A DNA stretch of 26,848 bases. Origin: Hofstenia miamia. Lineage: Eukaryota > Xenacoelomorpha > Acoela > Hofsteniidae. Positions 11,621 to 19,343 of the stretch are shown in pieces (position 1 is the stretch's first letter; every line of letters begins with the position of its first letter). The position numbers and the translations under genes were made by a program. The notes under the pieces were generated by a model, which made no database searches, was not told the DNA's origin, and saw nothing but the letters and a program-made list of their open reading frames with translations. The stretch spans positions 279,010-305,857 of the forward strand of contig CABFPE010000082.1 in NCBI GenBank assembly GCA_900660155.1. Direction: 5' to 3'.

Positions 11621-11626
11621 TATATG

Positions 11627-11680
11627 TATACAGTATATATATTTATGTATATATATATATATACACGTATATGTATACTT
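11627..11680. repeat. Imperfect TA / GTATA low-complexity tract
   Basis: Alternating TA with interspersed G and C ('tatgtata', 'acacgtata') just outside the Tc3-like right end. Confidence 0.85.
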
Positions 11681-11801
11681 AAAATCTATAAATAATATAT
11701 ACATACATAAAGTATAGCAATATAATAACTATAATTAGAATATTCAGTAAAACATTGGTATATTATTATGTAATTTACAGTATTAGTGTCACATTGTTAT
11801 A
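11681..11801 (+). repeat. 121-bp direct repeat, copy 1
   Basis: Matches 13850-13970 in the same orientation with about 6 mismatches (roughly 95% identity) and no gaps. It runs from 'aaaatctataaataata' to 'cacattgttata'. No coding frame. After the match this copy continues into unrelated 'gaaggcttaca', whereas copy 2 continues into TA repeats and the mariner-like element. Confidence 0.9.
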
Positions 11802-13849
11802 GAAGGCTTACATACTTTGCAAATCCTAGATTCTAATTCAATGAGCTGGATTTATTCAAATCACAATCAATGAAAACCCGTTCTGCGCTATTGCGTTGTG
11901 CAATATGCAGACTACTCTAAATGCAAGTTGTTTGTATGTGTTAATTTATGTTTCTTCATTGCATTGCAGACGTGTAAATTTAAAAACGCTCGCACCCAAC
12001 AAATCCACAAAAGAAAAAATTTGAGGCGTGGTGCAGTTTGGTGTCAGGTGTCCTCCCCAAGCACTGCAGGAATTTCAAAATTTATAAAAATATTAAAAGT
12101 TAAGATAATGAGATCCATTGCTTAGCGACTATTTTTTTGGTCACCCACTTGATCACTACTGAGGTGTACATCTGCTTTGATATCAATTCAGTGTAATTGT
12201 TATTAAATATATATTTACTATTAGCTTTATATTTCATTGTCACTTTGCTTCATCGTTTATAGGAAATAAATTCACCTTTCGGACGAAACGCTAAGCAATA
12301 TTGTGAAACACTTGGTTTGATTTTCACAAATTATTTCCAAATACAAAAATCCCTTATTTAATAAACTAGATTGTAAATCACACGGACAAACGAAAATCTA
12401 TTGCTTTTGTCTCGATCGACCTCAATTTCTCTGATTAGAAATCTCCCGGGGATGATCATAATTTATCGTTTGTTTCAGATAATAAGATCGCGCGTTTATT
12501 TATTCCCGATATTGACAATAAAATCTATTTAACGTTTTGATGAATGGTGTAATAGATGTCAGGATAAGTTTTAAGGTTTTTCAACAGCAAGTTATTTCCA
12601 TTTTTATGGAATCCATCAAATAACTTTACTTTCGTAACAGTGAAGCGCGTCATAGCGTCATAGTGAGCATATGAGAGTCTCTGTACATCTGACCATTAAA
12701 ATAACGTTTTCTCATGTTTTTGTACTTAAGACCTTCGCATGTCTTCAAGAAATTTTCCAGAAGTAACATTTCAGCTAACCTTGCGTTGAAGAAATTGTTT
12801 CAAAAGTTAGAACTAACAAAAATATTGATTTCTTTCAAACGACACACATATCTAATTGCTGCAGGAAATATATTGACGTTTTATTTTCAGTCTATGCTAT
12901 TTTCTAGTGCTATAAATTAGTACCTTCAATGACGAATCGGTAAATTTGCACACCAAGTGAATTATATAATAGTAATTTTTTTCCGCAGACATACTTAAGC
13001 CACTATAAGCATTTTCCTCATGTCCTAGTTATCGACGGCTTAAAATTTTGAAACCCATGTGATCATATTTTGTGATGATATTTATATTTCAAACTTTTGT
13101 GAATATAGTTCACTTCCATAGCCTGACATAATAATGTTAAATCCATTGTTACGAACTCAGATTCACAAGCACGATTTTTTGCTTTCAAGCACAACTTACT
13201 CGAAAATGTTGCATAAATTTAAAAATATTACTACATAAAGTAGTTCTGAAAACATACTGATAAGAATCATCATTTGCTGAATTTGAAAATTAAGACTAAT
13301 ATAACTGATATAAGTTCGAGCGGTCTGTTGCGGACACACAGGAAAAGTTACGTTTATTACCACTTTTTAAAAATGAATATCTTCTGAGCTAATTAGTGTA
13401 GTAAATAAAAATTTCTTTATTGTTATCAAATATTGGAAGTGTAATTCTTTCACTTGTTTTACATTACTATGGGATGGATTAGGCAAGTTTGCGATTTTCG
13501 ATCATATTTAGTGGATGGATACAAAACTTTTTCTCAAACAAATTTACATTTCCATTTGAAAAATGATTCTTATTACTTAAGTACGAGCTTCAAAGTCAAG
13601 CCATAGTATTTTGCGCCTGTATATTTTATCTTGTATTCAAAGCCAACATAAATTTACAATAAGCTACAAGATCTCATAGTGTGTGTCGAAATGATAAATG
13701 TGTATGCATTTAGAGTATCCTTAAGATGTTACAACTTAGTTGATTATTCAATAATCTTTACTTTTGTTCTTTTTGGAAAGAGTCTCCTTTATTTTTAAAG
13801 CTTTAGTTCTTTTCAATATTGTGAATTTTTTCATGCTTGGTTAATATTT
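11802..13849. other. Gene-poor AT-rich stretch
   Basis: No gene is recognised. Open frames at 11898-12125 and 12714-12920 have no family resemblance. 11980-12070 and 12400-12500 are mildly less AT-rich. No terminal repeats or RNA genes are seen. Confidence 0.55.
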
Positions 13850-13965
13850 AAAATTTATAAATAATATATACATACATAAAGTATAGCAATATAATAACTA
13901 TAATTAGAATATTCAGTAAAACAGTGGCATAGAATTTTGTAATTTACAGTATTAGTGTCACATTG

Positions 13966-13970
<5 letters not shown>
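13850..13970 (+). repeat. 121-bp direct repeat, copy 2
   Basis: Partner of 11681-11801. Its right end ('cattgttata') merges directly into the TA tract that borders the mariner-like element. Confidence 0.9.

Positions 13971-13996
<26 letters not shown>
13967..13996. repeat. TA microsatellite flanking the mariner-like element (left)
   Basis: About 30 bases of TA repeats directly before the left terminal repeat. Mariner-type elements insert at TA, so the tract may be the target or may have grown from the duplicated TA. Confidence 0.9.
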
Positions 13997-14000
<4 letters not shown>

Positions 14001-14016
14001 CTGTCAATTCGACATA
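13997..14016 (+). repeat. Mariner-like left terminal inverted repeat
   Basis: Twenty bases matching the reverse complement of 14924-14944 with two mismatches and a one-base length difference; weaker similarity continues to about 14030. Confidence 0.9.
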
Positions 14017-14201
14017 TAATGAATTTAAGCATATATACATGTGTTAGAAAGCTATAATTTCAGATTTAAACACTTGTAATATCATAGTACAAGACCTGTA
14101 AGAAGTACAAAACATATACATAAGCTAAAATGTACAAAGTATCACTATGGCTCCATTTGAAGACCGTTAAGTTCTATACACTTCTGAAATCTTGAAAAGG
14201 T

Positions 14202-14857
14202 TCACTTGTTAATTTTTTCTAGCATCTCAAGAGTAACACGCGAGAATTCTTGTCGAATAGCTTCTTTCAGCTCATCAGCGTTTCTTCAATTTCGTGCGTT
14301 GAGCTTGGACTTGATTATATCCCATAGTGCACTATCGCACGAAGTGAGATACGGACTACTGGGAGGCCAAGGTGTTGGGCAATATTTGCCAACCCAGCGA
14401 TCCTGGAATGTCGCATTCAGGAATTCTCTGGTGGCAAATGCAGTATGGGCTGGCGCCCCTCCTGTTGAAAATGCGCAGATTGGAGTATGAGTCTTACTTG
14501 TAGGGCTGAGACAAATTCTTCTCGAAGCATTCGAATGTTGAGTGATCCCACCGGTTAGAAAAAAGGGCCAATAAGATGTCGTCCAAAAGTGGCGGCCCAC
14601 ACCATAATTTGAGGAGAGTGTTGTCGAATTTGATCGTAAAAGTGAGGGTTCTGCTTCGACCAGAAACACAATTTTGTAACCTGACCTGTTCGTTCACAAT
14701 ATAACGCACATTCGTCTGAGAAAATTAAACGATCTTTTCTAAGATTATTGTCATACTTTGCTAATATCGGACGACAACATTCAACTTTGTTCACGTGATT
14801 CTCGTCCGACAGAACTTGCACTTTGGTAGCTTTCCACTTTTTTATAACCCAGACCAC
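14202..14857 (-). pseudogene. Mariner-like transposase pseudogene
   Basis: The minus strand retains the catalytic half of an IS630/Tc1/mariner-type transposase. In order: RLIFSDE with the first catalytic aspartate intact; LIGPFF ended by TAA at about 14555; then MLREEF and, near 14460, FQQ where the frame shifts by one base exactly in the expected second Asp codon; then GAPAHTAFATREFLNATF, RWVGKY, WPPSSPYLTSCDSALW. The third catalytic Asp (SPD) is Tyr (14349-14351). A TGA at 14283-14285 interrupts before the tail (DELKEAIRQEF) and the final stop. With 36 residues between the two positions, spacing is longer than classic DD34D mariners. No N-terminal helix-turn-helix remains. It is inactive. 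Confidence 0.9.
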
Positions 14858-14892
14858 TCGTCATAGCTCGGTGAAAAGTACTTTTCGGTTTT

Positions 14893-14956
14893 CGATTTGA
14901 CAGCGTTAAAACTCATTATATAGTATGTCAAATTGACAGTGGAATCTGGGATATAC

Positions 14957-14998
<42 letters not shown>

Positions 14999-14999
14999 T
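14893..14999 (+). repeat. Gap-flanking duplication 1, copy 1
   Basis: About 107 bp running up to the N tract: the mariner-like right end, 'ggaatctgggatatac' and a TA tract. The same sequence restarts at 15011, directly after the Ns. The non-TA part is identical between copies. Confidence 0.9.
14924..14944 (-). repeat. Mariner-like right terminal inverted repeat
   Basis: 'tatgtcaaattgacagtgga', inverse partner of 13997-14016. A second copy appears at 15042-15062 as part of the gap-flanking duplication. Confidence 0.9.
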
Positions 15000-15010
15000 N
15001 NNNNNNNNNN
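15000..15010. other. Assembly gap (11 N)
   Basis: Eleven N characters inside a TA microsatellite, flanked by duplicated sequence. Its length is unlikely to be a measured distance. Confidence 0.95.
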
Positions 15011-15071
15011 CGATTTGACAGCGTTAAAACTCATTATATAGTATGTCAAATTGACAGTGGAATCTGGGATA

Positions 15072-15120
<49 letters not shown>

Positions 15121-15121
15121 A
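15011..15121 (+). repeat. Gap-flanking duplication 1, copy 2
   Basis: Repeats 14893-14999 starting from the first base after the gap, then continues through TA repeats into new sequence at 15121. It is most simply the overlapping start of the next contig, so the second mariner end here is probably not real. Confidence 0.85.
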
Positions 15122-15682
15122 ATTAGGTGAGCATGATGATTTCCTATATATTTATGCAATTTATATGATTCGAAAACGAAATTCAAATACAATTTTGTTT
15201 GTAATATCATCGTTTCTGAAATGAGAAATCTAATTATTTATGCATAAGCATAAAAATCTAAAAATAACATTACACACTCAAAGATTAGGGCAGTCTAATC
15301 CTAAACAATGAAATACATTAAGAATTTACATTTAAAATATTGATTTACTATCACAGTGGTTGAAAGTTTTTGTCATTATTGCAGCTGAACATATTTCTGC
15401 AAGCTGCTAATTTTTGCTTTTAACAGAACCAGTGTAAATATTACTTACATGCATCTTTGATTGTTTATATTACGATATATACTCGAACGTTAATTAAGAT
15501 TCGGGGATCGAACTACACACTTTTAGACCTAATACCATTTTAAAAAAATTTTAAAAATTCGTTTATCCTTCCACACACATTCAAAGGCAGAAACACCGAA
15601 GGAATTTTAAAACAAATTATAATGATTCCATTTGTTGATCATGTTCTATGTGAAATTGCATTGAAAATTTATCTGTAACTTC
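15122..15682. other. Spacer, nothing recognised
   Basis: AT-rich sequence without open frames of interest. 'ttcggggatcgaactacac' near 15500-15518 vaguely resembles a tRNA T-arm on the minus strand, but no cloverleaf can be drawn around it. Confidence 0.5.
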
Positions 15683-15688
15683 AATATC
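15683..15688. repeat. Target-site duplication of the foldback element, left (6 bp)
   Basis: 'aatatc' immediately before the left arm, repeated exactly at 16056-16061 immediately after the right arm. Confidence 0.7.
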
Positions 15689-15798
15689 AGTAGTAAAGAA
15701 AGGCAGGGTTGTATATATGCAGCTTTCTCAAAATGATCAGTTCTTATTAACTTTTTACACTTTTCTATTGATTTTGTTAAGAAAAAAGGTGTTTTTTA
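15689..15798 (+). repeat. Foldback element, left arm
   Basis: 110 bp, exact reverse complement of 15946-16055. Confidence 0.95.
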
Positions 15799-15945
15799 GA
15801 AATTTTGGATTTTACGGTCATGGGTCAAAAAAACTACGGCCATACCTGTATAAATAATTATTCAATTATACCCTATTTTAAACTATGCACCAATATGTTT
15901 TAGAGCAATTTTTTGCATTTTTTAGAAAACCTCTAGAGGTCTCAA

Positions 15946-16055
15946 TAAAAAACACCTTTTTTCTTAACAAAATCAATAGAAAAGTGTAAAAAGTTAATAA
16001 GAACTGATCATTTTGAGAAAGCTGCATATATACAACCCTGCCTTTCTTTACTACT
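15946..16055 (-). repeat. Foldback element, right arm
   Basis: 110 bp, exact reverse complement of the left arm. It also recurs at 17016-17125 inside the second copy of the 1069-bp duplication, where no left arm accompanies it. Confidence 0.95.
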
Positions 16056-16061
16056 AATATC
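16056..16061. repeat. Target-site duplication of the foldback element, right (6 bp)
   Basis: 'aatatc', identical to 15683-15688. Confidence 0.7.
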
Positions 16062-16902
16062 CCGCTATTATTATTGAATTAGATTAGATAAGTCTAAAAG
16101 ATTTTTGCAAAAGTCTTTCTTGAAAAGATTTACGTTCAAAAGACTTGCATTTCAGTTCGAGAATAAGCATATATTCCAACAAATCGCTTTAAATTTTAGT
16201 TTAAGCATGACAATAAAAATGTTGAGCATTAGAAATTATCGCAGGCCTACATAATCCTCAGATATTTGACCCAAAAGTCAAGCGGATGAGCAGAAAATTG
16301 ACTTTGAAAATGTTCACTAAAAGTATTGGTAAGGCCACTGAATGATGTGAGCAAATAAAAAGACAAACCACAAGAAAGTTTAGACAAGACATTATTATGC
16401 AAGCATTAGGCTCACATATATTGTTAGAGATCATATATACTAAATAGATGTATTTTCATATAATTGGTGACATGGGACAAATTAACAGTTGAGGGTGCGA
16501 GATCAAAGCATGCATGAATGTAGTGGAACATTTTTCAATTTTAGATCATCTAGAATGCATTCTTATAAAATTTAAATAAATTATGTTGAAATGAGGGAGA
16601 AACTTGCTTACCAACAAATATCTTAAGAACTACACTTTCCAATGCAGTGAAATTCAAAGAAGTCGCAACAGTGTTACTTTTTCGAGCATAAAATAACTTT
16701 GAGAAATATTTATGGGTTCCTTTCTGGTTCCCAATTGATGACTAAAAGTTATGACAAAACAATTCATTCGAATACGTAATATTAAATAAATCCACTTAAT
16801 TGTATCGCTCTCGGACATCTGCTACGGATTTTGTTTCGTTGTCCTTCAAAGTCGCGTTTTATAGATCTAATTGGGGAAGTAAAAATTAATTTTAATGTTG
16901 TA

Positions 16903-16903
16903 N
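16903..16903. other. Single-N contig join
   Basis: One N lies exactly between two 1069-bp near-identical copies. Confidence 0.95.
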
Positions 16904-17972
16904 CTACGGCCATACCTGTATAAATAATTATTCAATTATACCCTATTTTAAACTATGCACCAATATGTTTTAGAGCAATTTTTTGCATTTTTTAGAAAAC
17001 CTCTAGAGGTCTCAATAAAAAACACCTTTTTTCTTAACAAAATCAATAGAAAAGTGTAAAAAGTTAATAAGAACTGATCATTTTGAGAAAGCTGCATATA
17101 TACAACCCTGCCTTTCTTTACTACTAATATCCCGCTATTAGTATTGAATTAGATTAGATAAGTCTAAAAGATTTTTGCAAAAGTCTTTCTTGAAAAGATT
17201 TACGTTCAAAAGACTTGCATTTCAGTTCGAGAATAAGCATATATTCCAACAAATCGCTTTAAATTTTAGTTTAAGCATGACAATAAAAATGTTGAGCATT
17301 AGAAATTATCGCAGGCCTACATAATCCTCAGATATTTGACCCAAAAGTCAAGCGGATGAGCAGAAAATTGACTTTGAAAATGTTCACTAAAAGTATTGGT
17401 AAGGCCACTGAATGATGTGAGCAAATAAAAAGACAAACCACAAGAAAGTTTAGACAGGACATTATTATGCAAGCATTAGGTTCACATATATTGTTAGAGA
17501 TCATATATACTAAATAGATGTATTTTCATATAATTGGTGACATGGGACAAATTAACAGTTGAGGGTGCGAGATCAAAGCATGCATGAATGTAGTGGAACA
17601 TTTTTCAATTTTAGATCATCTAGAATGCATTCTTATAAAATTTAAATAAATTATGTTGAAATGAGGGAGAAACTTGCTTACCAACAAATATCTTAAGAAC
17701 TACACTTTCCAATGCAGTGAAATTCAAAGAAGTCGCAAAAGTGTTACTTTTTCGAGCATAAAATAACTTTGAGAAATATTTATGGGTTCCTTTCTGGTTC
17801 CCAATTGATGACTAAAAGTTATGACAAAACAATTCATTCGAATACGTAATATTAAATAAATCCACTTAATTGTATCGCTCTCGGACATCTGCTACGGATT
17901 TTGTTTCGTTGTCCTTCAAAGTCGCGTTTTATAGATCTAATTGGGGAAGTAAAAATTAATTTTAATGTTGTA
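16904..17972 (+). repeat. 1069-bp gap-flanking duplication, copy 2
   Basis: Same length as copy 1 and about 99.6% identical. It contains the foldback right arm (17016-17125) but begins in the loop and so lacks the left arm. After 17972 it continues into unique sequence leading to the VAChT gene. Confidence 0.95.
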
Positions 17973-19252
17973 AATTCCAATAAAACTTCTCACTCTAAAG
18001 AATAACGTGGCATCAGGCTCACAAACAAATTCTCAATTAATAAAACTACACTTGTCCTTCCATTACTAAATCTCCAACAATTTCCAATTCATTCCTTAAG
18101 AAATGGGAATAATTTTAAAATAACAGGTATAAATCATCTTCAATTTAGTCGTCATGAAACAGTTCGATATGCTGTATAAGTAGTTAGATTATTTCTATTT
18201 TCTAAAATTATTGTGTTCATTAGAAATGACCTAATACAATTGAATTTTTAGTGGACTAAAGATTCCCTACATTTGGAGCAAAACTGGGATTGGCTCCAAA
18301 CAAATCTATCTAAAAACATTTAGATTTAAGAGTTCAGTCCTTGTTATAGTCAACATTAAACTCGATCATTAAATTTTTGAATAACAAGTCGTATTTACTG
18401 TTTCCTACAATAGTTAAGTTGTCAAACATAGGTTCATTGTGTGAGAACTCTACCATTTTCAAATTTCTTTAAAAAATTTGCAATATATTTTCTTACTTCA
18501 CTTATTTCTGAACATCAAGTGCAAATTTCTTAATATGAAACTGCATTTCATAATATCAATTGCAATGAACCTCCATATGACAATTACTGCTTCAAAAATT
18601 AGCTTTTATTTTAATATCGTTTTTATTACTACCAAATAGAAGATTTTAGGAGAAGCATATTACATTGATTACTTGGTAGTTTTCTTGAAATATTAGTTAT
18701 TGCTCATTAAAGGGAATTTTAAGTTATGTTTTTCTCAGTTTCAATCATGCTTCTCCTCACGTTCTTGTGAAACATAGATTCAATAAATCATTATTACTTT
18801 TCAAAAAATTATCCTTGTTGTAGCACTTAAATCTTAATTTTTTGAAATAATGATGCTAATCAGTAACACTCTTTGTTGTTTGAGACTAACTCAATTACAC
18901 TGCCCATTAAAACATTTCTCTTTAAGAATAATCTAAAAAAAGACATATATCGGTGTCTTCAAAAAAATTTAAATTTTCATGTATTTTGGTTACCACATTA
19001 TATTATATAATTATTAAATGAATACCTATTTCATAAACCCTAAGAATTAGATTTCAGAATAGTTCAAATGAAGGATTTCATAGCTATTCATATCAGCACT
19101 TTGCCGAAATATTTTTCATACCTGATTGTAATATTAGTATTAAATTTATGGTAATACTACAATACTCTTTGATGGAATAACTGCAAAATTTCAAAAAATT
19201 AGATTTTTTTCAATATAAATCTAGAATTTTGTTATTACTAATATTTTCTATA
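17973..19252. other. Upstream flank of VAChT, no coding sequence recognised
   Basis: About 1.3 kb of AT-rich sequence with no recognisable exon. If the usual cholinergic-locus layout holds, this is ChAT first-intron sequence and could contain the VAChT 5' untranslated exon or control elements, but I cannot identify a promoter or binding site by eye. Confidence 0.45.
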
Positions 19253-19324
19253 GATGTCTTGCAGTTATTCAATCTCGGAGTTCGTTTAATTGTATAAATA
19301 TTAGTTTTAATTTTTAGCTTTTAG
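19227..19324 (+). promoter_or_regulatory. Candidate 3' splice acceptor cluster before VAChT
   Basis: Acceptor-like sites end at 19253 (branch-like 'ttactaat' followed by 'attttctatag'), 19317 ('ttttaatttttag') and 19324 ('cttttag'). An in-frame TAA lies upstream of the VAChT ATG, so the 5' leader is non-coding. Using any of these sites would join a distant 5' exon to a 19-90-base leader before the ATG at 19344. That matches the shared 5' exon seen in other animals' cholinergic loci, but it is inference without transcript data. Confidence 0.4.
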
Positions 19325-19343
19325 AAGCGAGTTTTGGTGGAAG

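Larger units (their letters stand above)
10451..11626 (-). mobile_element. Decayed Tc1/mariner-superfamily (Tc3-like) transposon
   Basis: The ends carry short inverted repeats, 'ctcctgaacaaaa' at 10456-10468 and its complement at 11608-11620, each next to TA-rich sequence as expected for insertion at TA. The interior, read on the minus strand, contains scattered pieces of a Tc3-like transposase (listed separately). At about 1.18 kb the element is shorter than the usual 1.3-1.6 kb of intact relatives. Stops and frameshifts throughout show it is inactive. Exact outer boundaries are uncertain by a few bases because TA sequence surrounds both ends. Confidence 0.75.
13997..14944 (-). mobile_element. 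Decayed mariner-like transposon, about 950 bp
   Basis: Terminal inverted repeats: the left end reads ttcactgtcaattcgacata (13997-14016), and the right end (14924-14944) is its reverse complement with two substitutions; similarity extends about 15 bases further inward with a small gap. TA repeats flank both sides. The minus strand encodes a broken transposase (separate entry). Intact mariner elements are about 1.3 kb, so a few hundred bases, including the transposase N-terminus, appear deleted. The right end is repeated again after the assembly gap at 15000-15010. Confidence 0.9.
15689..16055. mobile_element. Foldback / long-TIR MITE, 367 bp
   Basis: Two perfectly complementary 110-bp arms (15689-15798 and 15946-16055) enclose a 147-bp non-coding loop. 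The arms start 'agtagtaaagaaaggcaggg' and end 'aaggtgtttttta'. A 6-bp direct repeat 'aatatc' flanks the element, as expected of a transposition event. No transposase frame is present, so it is non-autonomous. I cannot assign a superfamily; six base pairs does not fit the common TA, TTAA or 8-bp types. Zero mismatches between arms imply recent insertion or gene conversion. Confidence 0.85.
15834..16902 (+). repeat. 1069-bp gap-flanking duplication, copy 1
   Basis: Starts inside the loop of the foldback element and ends at the single N at 16903. The same 1069 bases restart at 16904. I count only four substitutions between the copies (16071, 16387, 16411 and 16669 against 17141, 17457, 17481 and 17739) and no indels. 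The block has no gene. It is most likely one locus represented twice by overlapping contigs or two alleles. Confidence 0.95.

Noticed and set aside
14206..14490. 94-codon plus-strand open frame
   Set aside because: Antisense to the mariner-like transposase relic, whose minus-strand reading explains this interval.
14933..15121. 62-codon open frame through TA repeats and Ns
   Set aside because: It is a translation of microsatellite sequence and passes through an assembly gap.
15834..17972. Biological tandem duplication upstream of VAChT
   Set aside because: Identical block lengths separated by one N, with the same pattern at all three gaps in the window, are better explained by unmerged contig overlap.
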